DNA of 64,000 nucleotides from assembly GCA_024274785.1 (NCBI GenBank), contig JAJSAM010000009.1, forward strand, positions 1-64,000, in the 5' to 3' direction. The notes below the pieces were generated by a model, which did not search any database, was not told the DNA's origin, and saw nothing but the letters and a program-made list of their open reading frames with translations. Positions 35,393-43,910 of this stretch are shown here, one piece after another (position 1 is the stretch's first letter; each line of letters starts with the position of its first letter). Position numbers and translations under genes: made by a program. The DNA comes from Planctomycetota bacterium. Its GTDB lineage: Bacteria > Planctomycetota > JAJSAM01.

Positions 35393-36370
35393 TCAGAAGT
35401 TCACGACGTGATCGATGGCATTCAGGATCCGCCCGGCGTCGGGCAGGTAGACGTGTTCGAGAGTGTAGGGGAACGGTGTGTCGAATCCGGCGACGCGCGC
35501 GATCGGCGCCTCCAGGACCTCGATGGCCCGCTCCGCGATGATGGCGGCAATCTCAGCGCCGAAGCCTCCGGTGCGCGGGGCCTCGTAGGCAATGACCACG
35601 CGGCCGGTATTCCGGACGGTCTCGAGTACGGCGGCGACGTCGAGCGGCGAGATGGACCGCAGGTCGAGCACTTCGACGGAGATGTCCTTCTCCCTCGCTT
35701 TCTTCGCGGCTTCAAGGGCGACGTGAACCATGGCGCCCCAGGAAATCACCGAGACGTCGGTCCCCTCGTTTCGCACCGCGGCCTTGCCGAGCGGCACCGT
35801 GTACCAGCCGTCCGGGACCTCTTCCTTGAACTTCTTGTGATAGATGCGCTTCGGCTCGAGGAAGAGCACCGGGTCCTCGTCCTCGATCGCGGAGAGGAGC
35901 AGGCCCTTGGTGTCCGCCGGGGTCGTCGGCATGACGATCTTCAGCCCCGGAGTGTGCGCGAAGTATGCCTCGGAGGACTGGCTGTGGTAGTGGCCGCCCT
36001 TGATCCCGCCACCGCAGGGCGCGCGGATGACCATCGGGCAGGTGTACTCACCGCCGGAGCGGTAGCGGAACTTCGCGGCTTCGCTCACCACCTGGTCGAA
36101 CGCCGGGTAGATGAAGTCGAGAAACTGGATCTCCGGGATCGGCCGGAGTCCGTAGAGGGCCATGCCGATCGCCGTCCCGATGATGCCGCCTTCGGCGAGG
36201 GGAGTGTCGAACACCCTTCGCTCGCTGAACTCGGCCTGCAGGCCGTCGGTGGCCCGGAAGACGCCACCGGTTTTGCCGACGTCCTCACCGAGGATGACGA
36301 CGCGGTCGTCCTTTGCGAGGGCGGTCTTCAGCGCGTCGTTCACCGCTCCGAGAATAGTACTGGTCGCCAT
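35393..36370 (-). CDS. 2-oxoacid dehydrogenase E1 beta subunit
   Basis: A 325-residue E1 beta subunit that pairs with an E1 alpha to decarboxylate a 2-oxoacid on thiamine diphosphate. Family stretches: [50 protein letters not shown] with the His-rich [13 protein letters not shown] loop, and [14 protein letters not shown]. It is the only beta subunit in an operon with two alphas. It starts 9 nt after the first E1 alpha. Confidence 0.95.
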   Translation of the reverse strand: MATSTILGAVNDALKTALAKDDRVVILGEDVGKTGGVFRATDGLQAEFSERRVFDTPLAEGGIIGTAIGMALYGLRPIPEIQFLDFIYPAFDQVVSEAAKFRYRSGGEYTCPMVIRAPCGGGIKGGHYHSQSSEAYFAHTPGLKIVMPTTPADTKGLLLSAIEDEDPVLFLEPKRIYHKKFKEEVPDGWYTVPLGKAAVRNEGTDVSVISWGAMVHVALEAAKKAREKDISVEVLDLRSISPLDVAAVLETVRNTGRVVIAYEAPRTGGFGAEIAAIIAERAIEVLEAPIARVAGFDTPFPYTLEHVYLPDAGRILNAIDHVVNF

Positions 36371-36379
36371 GCTGACTCC

Positions 36380-37495
36380 CTAAAGGGGGAAGTACCCCTC
36401 GTCCTTCCCGGTAAGCTGCCCGCTCTTCGCCAGGCCCACGAGTCCGTCCCTCTGGAGCGCGAGTTCGGGGGGGATCTCGCGGTAGACACCCTCGAACATG
36501 GTCTCCACCGCCGGCGGTCCGGCCTTCTCGGCCTCCTTTGCCGCGGCGTAAAGAAGTGCCTTCGAACCCTCCTGGCACTCCGTCTCGAACTCCTCGTCCC
36601 AGAGGTTCTTCCCGGTCAGGAACTCGCGAAAACGCAGGATCGGGTCCTTTTTCTGCCACTGTTCGACCACTTCGTCCGGGCGGTACCGGCTCGGGTCGTC
36701 GGAGGAGGAGTGGGGGCCCATGCGGAACGTCAGTGCTTCGATCAGCGTGGGGCCTTTGCCATTGCGCGCGCGGCTTCCGGCATCCTTCACCGCGGCGTAG
36801 ACCGCGAGGGCGTCGTTGCCGTCCACCCGGACGCCGGGCATGCCGTAGGCCTTGGCCTTGATGGCCACCGACTCGGCCCTGGTCTGCTTCTCGAAAGGGA
36901 CCGAGATGGCCCACTGGTTGTTGTTGCAGAAGAAGATGACCGGGGCCTCGTACACCGCGCCGAAGTTCAGGCCGACGTGGAAGCCGTCGGAAGAGGTTCC
37001 GCCATCGCCCATGAAGGTGATCGCCACGCTCTTCTCGCCCCGGTACTTCATGGCCATCGCCGCACCCACGGCCTGCGGGATGTGGGTCCCGATGGGGCTT
37101 GAGATGGAGACGAAGTTCTGTTCGCGAAACGAGTAGTGCACCGGCATCTGCCGACCCCGGCAGGTGTCCGCCGCGTTGCCGAAGATCTGGTTCAGCATCA
37201 TCGCCGGGTCGACGCCTCGCGCCAGGGCGAAACCGGGCATGCGGTAGGACGGAAAGGACCAGTCATCGGGCTCGAGTGCCAGGGCGCAGCCGACCTGGAG
37301 GGCCTCTTCCCCCCGGCTCGGAAGATAGAAGCCGATGCGTCCCTGCCGCTGCAGGTTCATCCCCCGGTCGTCGAAGGCCCGTGTCAGCACCATCAGGCGG
37401 TACATCTCTCTCAGCCGGTCGTCGGTGAGGTCCGGCAGCATGCCGTTTTTCACCTTCCCGTCCGGTTGGAGGACGCTTTGCACGTCTGTGGGCAT
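36380..37495 (-). CDS. 2-oxoacid dehydrogenase E1 alpha subunit, first copy
   Basis: A 371-residue E1 alpha subunit and the first gene of the dehydrogenase operon. The start at 37495 follows AGGGAG at 9 nt. TPP/Mg binding is GDGGTSSDGFHVGLNF (GDG at 163-165) through NNNQWAIS (Asn191-193), and the loop GPHSSSDDPSRYR follows. It lies next to E1 beta, so this is the likely default alpha partner. Compared with the second copy it has a short N-terminal extension. Confidence 0.93.
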   Translation of the reverse strand: MPTDVQSVLQPDGKVKNGMLPDLTDDRLREMYRLMVLTRAFDDRGMNLQRQGRIGFYLPSRGEEALQVGCALALEPDDWSFPSYRMPGFALARGVDPAMMLNQIFGNAADTCRGRQMPVHYSFREQNFVSISSPIGTHIPQAVGAAMAMKYRGEKSVAITFMGDGGTSSDGFHVGLNFGAVYEAPVIFFCNNNQWAISVPFEKQTRAESVAIKAKAYGMPGVRVDGNDALAVYAAVKDAGSRARNGKGPTLIEALTFRMGPHSSSDDPSRYRPDEVVEQWQKKDPILRFREFLTGKNLWDEEFETECQEGSKALLYAAAKEAEKAGPPAVETMFEGVYREIPPELALQRDGLVGLAKSGQLTGKDEGYFPL

Positions 37496-37552
37496 GGTCA
37501 AAAGCTCCCTGAAGATGGGGAACCGGCGCAACTGGGCACCGGGAAAGCGCCG

Positions 37553-37580
37553 ATAGTAAGGTGGCGGACAAGGGCACCAA
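37553..37580 (-). promoter_or_regulatory. Possible promoter of the dehydrogenase operon
   Basis: On the minus strand TTGGTG (37580-37575) and TACTAT (37558-37553) are separated by 16 nt, about 57 nt upstream of the first E1 alpha ATG. Both hexamers are partial matches. The region is the divergent gap with the winged-helix gene. Confidence 0.3.
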
Positions 37581-37705
37581 AGAAATGATCCCATGCCGCC
37601 ACCGGCCGACGGGAGCCTGTCTTTCGCGGTCGATCACCGCTCCTGATGGAGGGTTGGCCGGAGCGGTTCGGGCGACCGATCAACCCGGCAGATGCGAGGA
37701 TTCTC

Positions 37706-38884
37706 ATGACGGTCATTCAGGTGACGAGAGAACGGACGAACGCATTCCGGCTCCACCAGCAGGGGCTCTCGCCGAAGCGGCCGGAACTCGAGGAATCCCT
37801 CGCTGGAACCGGCTACCTCCCCACTCGCGAGGCGGCGTACCTTTCGGCCGCCGCCCGGGTCGAGGGGTTTCAGCGAGCGGACCTCGATCGCCTGGTCTTC
37901 GGGCGGTCGAGCATGGTGGAGGTCGCGGCATCGGGGGGGCGGTCGTTCCTCGTGCCGGCGGCGATTGCTCCGGCGCTGATTCGATGCCCCGCCCCGGATG
38001 AGCGCCGCGCCGCCGAGGCGAAACTCGCCACGGTGCGGGCATCCATGGCGGTGTCGGTGATGCTGAAGGATGCGGTGCTCGACACGGTGGCGGATTCCGG
38101 CCTTGGGATTCGCGACCTGAAGGAGCACTTCAAGCGGGGCACGGATGAGGTCTCGGGATGGCTGCGGCGTCCCGGAATCCTGCCGGCGATTCTGACCATC
38201 CTGCGTCAGGACGGTGAACTCGTGCGGACCGTCCTTTCACCTCCGCTCGATGGTGGAGAGGTCGTCTTTGCGCGAACGGATACGCTTCTGCCGGGTGTGA
38301 ACGTGCCCGCGCTAGAGCCGGTCGACGCGCTCGAGATGCTCTGCGCCTGGTATTTCCGGGTGCATGGTCCGGCCGGGCGGGCCGACTTCGGGTGGTGGGC
38401 GGGGACCGGGGTCGACGAGGCGCAGGTGGCATTCGATGCGATCCGTCCGTCCCTGGCGCCCATTCGCATCGAAGGGGTGCCCTACGAACTCTACATGACT
38501 CCGGCCGCCCTCGCTGAACTCATGGGATTCGAGAGCCTGCTGCCCGACCCGGTCCACCTCGTGCCCTGGCAGGATTGCTGGCTGATGAGCCACGAGACCC
38601 GGGCCGGCCGATTCGGCTCCCGCGAAGCGATCCGGCGGCTTTGCCCCGGTCCGGCCCTTCCGGCGATCCTGGTCTCCGGTGAGGTCAGGGGGCGCTGGAC
38701 TCTCGACGCGCCGGCCGGCGCCGTGGAACTGGACTGGTTCGCTCCGCCGCGCCAGAAGATCCGCGAGCGCGCGGAGGCCGTGGCCATGGATCTGGGTGCA
38801 TTCGTCAAGCGGGAGATGCCGAACATCGCTCCCCTGACGCTCCCGTCGGTCGAAGGGGAGTTCCCGGTCTATGGGCCCGTCTGA
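37706..38884 (+). CDS. Winged-helix DNA-binding protein of the AlkZ/YcaQ-like family
   Basis: A 392-residue protein resembling the HTH_42 family, whose studied members (AlkZ/YcaQ) are DNA glycosylases that unhook alkylated or cross-linked bases. The start at 37706 (AGGA 7 nt upstream) gives the usual opening RTNAFRLHQQGL. The body has tandem winged helices. The C-terminal section DPVHLVPWQDCWLMSH, AILVSGEVRGRW and WFAPPRQKIRERAEA fits the family order. The catalytic Gln-x-Gln/Asp motif is not certain here, so glycosylase activity is not claimed. Its stop lies inside repeat copy B. Confidence 0.7.
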   Translation: MTVIQVTRERTNAFRLHQQGLSPKRPELEESLAGTGYLPTREAAYLSAAARVEGFQRADLDRLVFGRSSMVEVAASGGRSFLVPAAIAPALIRCPAPDERRAAEAKLATVRASMAVSVMLKDAVLDTVADSGLGIRDLKEHFKRGTDEVSGWLRRPGILPAILTILRQDGELVRTVLSPPLDGGEVVFARTDTLLPGVNVPALEPVDALEMLCAWYFRVHGPAGRADFGWWAGTGVDEAQVAFDAIRPSLAPIRIEGVPYELYMTPAALAELMGFESLLPDPVHLVPWQDCWLMSHETRAGRFGSREAIRRLCPGPALPAILVSGEVRGRWTLDAPAGAVELDWFAPPRQKIRERAEAVAMDLGAFVKREMPNIAPLTLPSVEGEFPVYGPV

Positions 38885-39034
38885 GAATAGCTGCCGCATT
38901 CGATGGGCGCTGCATCCCGCAGAGCCGCGTTGTTCATCGGTTGAAACCGGCAAGGTTGCGCCCTCCTCGCGCCTTGCTTTCTCGGGCGCAGCGGCGCTCT
39001 CGGTGCAACGGGCGCATTTCTTTCCAGACGAGCC
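38872..39034 (-). repeat. Dispersed repeat, copy B
   Basis: Reverse-complement match to 24634-24798. It begins within the last codons of the winged-helix gene and fills the first part of the gap to the next gene. Matching landmarks on the minus strand are GGCTCGTCTGGAAA, CCGTTGCACCGAGAGCGCC, GAGAAAGCAAGGCGCGAGG and ATCGAATGCGG. Both copies begin immediately next to a gene 3' end, but at opposite ends of the element. The remaining gap 39035-39260 holds only a possible promoter. Confidence 0.75.
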
Positions 39035-39150
39035 CTGTCGGCAAGGGCGCGGACCGGACGAAGCTCGTCCTTCCGGAAGGGTGCCCCCGCGCCGCACGAT
39101 GGTCCCGGTTCGACAAATTCCCGGTTCCGCCGTCATCTGAACAGTCGGTT

Positions 39151-39180
39151 TTGATTCACCTCCGATTTCGCCGCGACTAT
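39151..39180 (+). promoter_or_regulatory. Candidate promoter of the ASPIC-cytochrome-rhodanese operon
   Basis: TTGATT (39151-39156) and GACTAT (39175-39180) are separated by 18 nt, 80 nt upstream of the ATG at 39261. TTGATT is a 4/6 match to the -35 consensus. Confidence 0.4.
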
Positions 39181-39260
39181 TCTGGTGCCGATGCGTCCCT
39201 CTTCATGGGGGCATCGGACATTGGGACGGACCGGCCCTTCGGCCGGGAAAGGCGGTGAGC

Positions 39261-40979
39261 ATGACGCGGTGGGGCGCACTTCTGATCCTGCTGATCGTTC
39301 CCGGGCTCGCATTTGCGGCGCCACCTCCGGGAGACGTCTCCTTCCGGGACATCACGGCCACCTCCGGCGTGACGTTCCGCCATACCTTCGGCGACCGGGA
39401 TTTCAGCAAGATCCTGAAAGCCACCGGCTCCGGCGTGGGGATCCTCGACTACGACGGCGACGGCGACCTCGACCTCTACTTCGTGAACGGCTCCTACCTC
39501 GAAGAGATCTGCGATGAAGCGGGCAAAGTGAACGAGGGTGCCACGAACCGGCTGTTCCGCAACGACGGCCGCAACGCCGAACTCGGCACGATCACTTTCA
39601 CGGACGTGACCGAGGAAGCCGGCGTGGGTGACACCGGGTACGGCATGGGCTGCGCCGTGGCCGACTACGACAACGACGGCGATACGGACCTCTATGTGAC
39701 GAACTACGGTCGGAACGTCCTGTACCGCAATAACGGCGACGGGAGATTCACGGTGGTGACCGACACGGCGGGCGTGGCCGGACCATCGAGCCTGAACGGG
39801 TTCGTCAAGTGGTCCACCAACGCCTGCTGGTTCGACTACGACAAGGACGGCCAGCTCGATCTCTACGTCTGCAACTACCTGGCCTTCGATCCGGCCTTCA
39901 ACAACTTTTACGGCCCCGAAGGTTTTCCCGGGCCGTCGAACTACCTCGGCCAGCCCTCGATCCTCTATCGGAACAAGGGCGACGGCACCTTCGAGGACGT
40001 GACCGTGAAGGCCGGCCTCTTCCGCAAGGAGGGCCGGGGCATGGGCGCTTCCGCCGGCGACCTCAACAACGACGGTTGGCCGGATCTCTTCGAGGCGAAC
40101 GACGACATGGTGAACTTCCTGTTCATCAACCAGGGCGACGGAACCTTCCGGGAGGCCGCCGATGAGACGCTCGTCGCTCGTGGGCAGGGTGGAGAGAACA
40201 CCGCCGCGATGCACGGGGCGATGGGGGATTTCGACCGCGACGGCCGGCTCGACATCTTCGTCCCCGACATGAATTACTTCTCGCTGTTCCGGAACCTCGC
40301 CTCGGAGAGTTGGACGAGAATGGTCTTCGAGGACACCACCATGCGCTCCGGCATCGCTGCGGCCTGCGGCCAGTATGTCGGCTGGGGCGGTTTCTTCTTC
40401 GACTACGACAACGACGGCTGGCAGGACATCTTCGTCGCCACCGGCGAGGCCCACCGGCCGGAAAATGAGCCGAACCTGGTGCTCCGGAACCTCGGCAACG
40501 GCAAGTTCAAGGATGTCTCCCTCTCCCTCGGCAAGCGCCTGTTCTGGGAGCGGCGGCTCTCTCGGGGCGCGGCCTGCGCCGACCTCGACAACGACGGCGA
40601 CCTCGACGTGGTGGTCGTGAACATCGACGTCAAGGCGAAGGGAAAGGAAGGGCTGCCCTCGGTTCTCGAGAACATCGGTGGCAACGCCAGGAACTGGCTG
40701 ACCGTGAAGCTCATCGGCGCCCGCAGTAATCGCGACGGGATCGGGGCGAAGATCATCGTAACCGCGGGCCGGCGTACGTATGTCGACGAGGCGCGCTCCG
40801 CGGTGGCCTATCTTTCGTCGGTTACGCCCCGCGTGCACTTCGGCCTCGGCGATGCGGAAGCGGTGGAGCGCGTGGAGGTCCGGTGGCCTTCCGGGGAGGT
40901 CCAGGTGCTCGAGGATGTTTCGGTGAACCAGCTTCTGATCATCACTGAGAAAGTGGCCCGGAAGGGGGGTGGCCGATGA
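39261..40979 (+). CDS. Exported FG-GAP/ASPIC-UnbV repeat protein
   Basis: A 572-residue protein with a signal peptide (LIVPGLAFA/APPP). Six or more FG-GAP/VCBS blades carry calcium-type Asp motifs such as DYDGDGDLDLYF, DYDNDGDTDLYV, DYDKDGQLDLYV and DLDNDGDLDVVV. The ASPIC/UnbV domain occupies about the last 90 residues (RNWLTVKLIG, GVGAKI-like GIGAKIIVTAG, RVEVRWPSGEVQVLEDV). These proteins are beta-propellers of unknown role found in large numbers in Planctomycetota and Acidobacteriota. The stop overlaps the cytochrome gene as ATGA. An in-frame GTG at 39255 is an alternative start. Confidence 0.88.
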   Translation: MTRWGALLILLIVPGLAFAAPPPGDVSFRDITATSGVTFRHTFGDRDFSKILKATGSGVGILDYDGDGDLDLYFVNGSYLEEICDEAGKVNEGATNRLFRNDGRNAELGTITFTDVTEEAGVGDTGYGMGCAVADYDNDGDTDLYVTNYGRNVLYRNNGDGRFTVVTDTAGVAGPSSLNGFVKWSTNACWFDYDKDGQLDLYVCNYLAFDPAFNNFYGPEGFPGPSNYLGQPSILYRNKGDGTFEDVTVKAGLFRKEGRGMGASAGDLNNDGWPDLFEANDDMVNFLFINQGDGTFREAADETLVARGQGGENTAAMHGAMGDFDRDGRLDIFVPDMNYFSLFRNLASESWTRMVFEDTTMRSGIAAACGQYVGWGGFFFDYDNDGWQDIFVATGEAHRPENEPNLVLRNLGNGKFKDVSLSLGKRLFWERRLSRGAACADLDNDGDLDVVVVNIDVKAKGKEGLPSVLENIGGNARNWLTVKLIGARSNRDGIGAKIIVTAGRRTYVDEARSAVAYLSSVTPRVHFGLGDAEAVERVEVRWPSGEVQVLEDVSVNQLLIITEKVARKGGGR

Positions 40980-42511
40980 AACGGTTCCTGGCGATCTTCC
41001 TGCTGGCGGGGGTGGCCGTGCCGCTCGTCATCGCCCTGGCCCAGGACGCGCCGGATGCGCAGGAGGCCGGTGAGTCCCTCTGCCAGACCTGTCATGAGAC
41101 GGCCGGGACGGGCAACCAGTGGGCGGTTTACACGCAGAGCGCGCACTCCCGGTCTTTCGCTTCGCTGGCCGGCGAAAAGGCCGAGGGAGTGGCTGCCCGG
41201 GCTGGTGTGGACGGCGATCCGAAGGTGTCCGAACTCTGCCTTTCCTGCCACGCGCCGATCGCCGCCGACCGCGCCGCGGGGGTGAGCTGCGAAGCTTGCC
41301 ATGGCTCCGGGGAGAAGTATGCGGGGGTCTGTGGGGAGTCATTCGCGAAGGCCGTCCCGCTCGGGTTGCATCTCTCCGGTGAGCGGCAATGCGTCAATTG
41401 CCACGTGAAGAGCAAGGCGCACCCCGATCTCGACTTCCTGTTCGTCCTCGACTGGGAGGACATCGCCCATCCGCGCCCGCCCGCGAAGAGCGACGAAGCG
41501 CTCTTCAGCACCGAAGGGATCTATCGCCACTGGGAGATCTTCACCGAAAAGGACGGGCTGCCCCACCACATGGTCTTCGGGGTGACGCCGGCCGGTGACG
41601 ACGTCTGGTTCGCCACCGAGGACGGCGTCGCACTCTACCGGGATGGCGAATTCAAGACCTGGAGTGTCGCCGAGGGCCTGCCGCACCGGGCGGTGACGCA
41701 GATCGTGGTGGACGAGGAAACCGGCGAGGTCTGGGCTTCGACCATGGCCGGCATCGCCTCGTTTGACGGCGAGAAGTGGACGGCCTACACCCAGGAGAAC
41801 TCGGGGCTCGCCAACAACTGCACGTTCGGCATCACGCTGTTCGATGACGACGTCTGGGTCGCTACCTTCGATGGGATCTCGCGTTACAACCGCAAGACTG
41901 GTGAGTGGAAGAAGTACTACCTGGACAACGCTCCGCTCGAGGAAGTGTGGATCTACGGCACCGAGGCGGACCACGAGAAGGTCAATTTCGCGGTGTGGGG
42001 CGGCGGGCTCGTCGAGTACTTCCCCGCCGAGGATCGCTTTGCCGCTCACCACGACCCGGATGGATCCTTCGAAATGGACCTGATCCAGAACGACGGGGTG
42101 ATTTCACAGATGACCACGTCGGTCTCCCGGGACAACGGCTGGACCTTCGTCGCCAGCTACTTCGGAATGAGCGCCTACAATGGCCGGGACTGGATCGAGA
42201 TGGACATGGATAACTCCGGACTCCTCTCGAACTTCATCAACTTCGTGAAGGCCCGGCGCTCCGAGGGCTGGTTCGCCACCGACCGGGGACTCTCCTCCTT
42301 CGACGCCAAACGGGATCGCTTCGTGAACTACCGGCGGCTCGACGGTCCCGGGGATTTCTGCGAGATCACGATCAGGTCCCGGGACGGCAAGCGGAGCAAG
42401 ACCTTCGTCAGCGGGTCCTCGTTCCCCTTCAACTTCATCTGGGGAGTGGGTTTCCAGGGCGAGGACATCTGGGTGGTTACCAGCAACGGCGTCGCCCGGG
42501 GGAGGTACTGA
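40976..42511 (+). CDS. Tetraheme cytochrome c fused to a two-component-type beta-propeller
   Basis: A 511-residue exported protein. After a signal peptide (to about residue 22) come four CxxCH heme sites: Cys36-His40, Cys88-His92, Cys105-His109 and Cys139-His143. The spacing resembles the cytochrome c554 family. From about residue 175 the protein becomes a propeller of Reg_prop-like blades (DDVWFATEDGVALYRDGEFK, GEVWASTMAGIASFDGEKW, DDVWVATFDGISRYNRKTG). No kinase or DNA-binding output follows. It probably sits in the periplasm, combining electron transfer or redox sensing with a binding surface. It overlaps the gene before it and is 1 nt from the gene after it. Confidence 0.85.
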   Translation: MKRFLAIFLLAGVAVPLVIALAQDAPDAQEAGESLCQTCHETAGTGNQWAVYTQSAHSRSFASLAGEKAEGVAARAGVDGDPKVSELCLSCHAPIAADRAAGVSCEACHGSGEKYAGVCGESFAKAVPLGLHLSGERQCVNCHVKSKAHPDLDFLFVLDWEDIAHPRPPAKSDEALFSTEGIYRHWEIFTEKDGLPHHMVFGVTPAGDDVWFATEDGVALYRDGEFKTWSVAEGLPHRAVTQIVVDEETGEVWASTMAGIASFDGEKWTAYTQENSGLANNCTFGITLFDDDVWVATFDGISRYNRKTGEWKKYYLDNAPLEEVWIYGTEADHEKVNFAVWGGGLVEYFPAEDRFAAHHDPDGSFEMDLIQNDGVISQMTTSVSRDNGWTFVASYFGMSAYNGRDWIEMDMDNSGLLSNFINFVKARRSEGWFATDRGLSSFDAKRDRFVNYRRLDGPGDFCEITIRSRDGKRSKTFVSGSSFPFNFIWGVGFQGEDIWVVTSNGVARGRY

Positions 42512-42512
42512 G

Positions 42513-43910
42513 ATGCGCACCATCGTGTTTCTGAGCATTGCCGCGATCATCGGCGCGGTCTTCGGTTTTCTCGCGTCGGCTCCGATGCCCACCAATGCGG
42601 GGGAGGCTCCGGTCAAGGAGCCGATCCACCGGCCGGCCGCGATGGATGGCGAGGAGGCGCCGGGGGCGATTGCGGAGGAGCGTCCTGACATCGGCTTTGC
42701 CGGTCGGGTCCTGCACCCTAAGTTCGTCCAGCCCTACTACAACTTCGCGCGCCCCAGTTCAATTCCGCTCGACCGCTCCTTCTCCGATTTCGTGGATCCG
42801 ATCGGTCGCAGCGACGCCTCGTTCGAAAACGACGAAGAGGTACGGATCGGCTTCATCGGCTGCCTCTCCGGCCCTTTCAAGTTCTATTCCGGCGAGATGC
42901 TGAACGGGGCCATGATGGCGGTCGAGGAGATCAACGCGGCCGGCGGCTACCACGGCAAGCCGGTGCGCCTGATCCAGCGCGACGACCGGGCGCGGATGGG
43001 TGAAGACGCCAACCAGATGGTGAAACTCTGTTACGAGGATCGGGTGCTCGGCGTGCTTGGCTCCATGTCCTCGGACACGACGCACGTGGCCCTTCGCGTG
43101 GCCTTGAAAGCCGAAGTTCCGCAGATCACCTGCATCTCCACCGACCCGACCATCACCCAGATCGTCGTTCCCTGGATCTTCCGCAGTCTGGCCGACGACT
43201 GGTCCCAGAGCCGGGCGCTCGCCAAGTACGTTTTCCAGCAGCGTGGTTTCAGGAAAGTGGCGCTGCTCGAGCACAACAACCGCTATGGCCGGATGGGCAG
43301 CGCGGAGTTGAAGCGTGTCGCGAAGCGGATGGGCGTCCCGATCAAGGTGGCGATGAAGTATCCGTCATCCCAGAAGGACTTCGCGAAGTACATCCAGGTG
43401 ATCAAGGACTACGGCGCCGATGCCATCGTCAACTGGGGTCTCTATCCCCATGGCGCCCGGATCGTCAGGCAAATGAAGGAGGCCGGGCTCGACATCCCCT
43501 TCTTCGGGGCGGACGGACTCGTGGCGCAGGCTTTCATCGACCAGGCCGGGGAAGCGGCCGAGGGCGTGGTGGTGACCTACCCCTACGATTTCTACCGTGA
43601 CGATCCGCTCACGCAGTCGTTCAACAAGCGCTTTCTCGAGAAGTACGGCCACTCACCGGACTCGTTCGCGGCGCATGGCTACGACACCATGTACGTGATG
43701 TGGCGGGCGGTCAAGGAGGGGGGGCTCAACCGGACCCGCATCCGGGACGCTCTTGCGAGGACGAAGGACTTTCACGGCGTCACGGGTATGATCTCTTTCG
43801 ACCATCGCGGTAACGACATGCGCGGCGTTGATTTCGCCGTCGTGCACAAGGGACAGTTCCTGCCGCTCCGCATGGCTGGGGAATTCGTCCGCAAGGGGGC
43901 GCATGAATAG
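42513..43910 (+). CDS. Branched-chain-amino-acid-type ABC substrate-binding protein (orphan)
   Basis: A 465-residue periplasmic binding protein of the Peripla_BP_6/LivK class. An N-terminal membrane segment (residues 3-24) is followed by a Pro/Glu-rich spacer of about 80 residues before the binding fold starts at VRIGFIGCLSGPF. Further family stretches are EEINAAGGYHGKPVRLI, VLGVLGSMSSDTTHVAL, FGADGLVAQAFI and AHGYDTMYVMW. No permease or ATPase gene is nearby, so it may be a sensor or carrier rather than part of an importer. Its last codons overlap the rhodanese start. Confidence 0.85.
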   Translation: MRTIVFLSIAAIIGAVFGFLASAPMPTNAGEAPVKEPIHRPAAMDGEEAPGAIAEERPDIGFAGRVLHPKFVQPYYNFARPSSIPLDRSFSDFVDPIGRSDASFENDEEVRIGFIGCLSGPFKFYSGEMLNGAMMAVEEINAAGGYHGKPVRLIQRDDRARMGEDANQMVKLCYEDRVLGVLGSMSSDTTHVALRVALKAEVPQITCISTDPTITQIVVPWIFRSLADDWSQSRALAKYVFQQRGFRKVALLEHNNRYGRMGSAELKRVAKRMGVPIKVAMKYPSSQKDFAKYIQVIKDYGADAIVNWGLYPHGARIVRQMKEAGLDIPFFGADGLVAQAFIDQAGEAAEGVVVTYPYDFYRDDPLTQSFNKRFLEKYGHSPDSFAAHGYDTMYVMWRAVKEGGLNRTRIRDALARTKDFHGVTGMISFDHRGNDMRGVDFAVVHKGQFLPLRMAGEFVRKGAHE

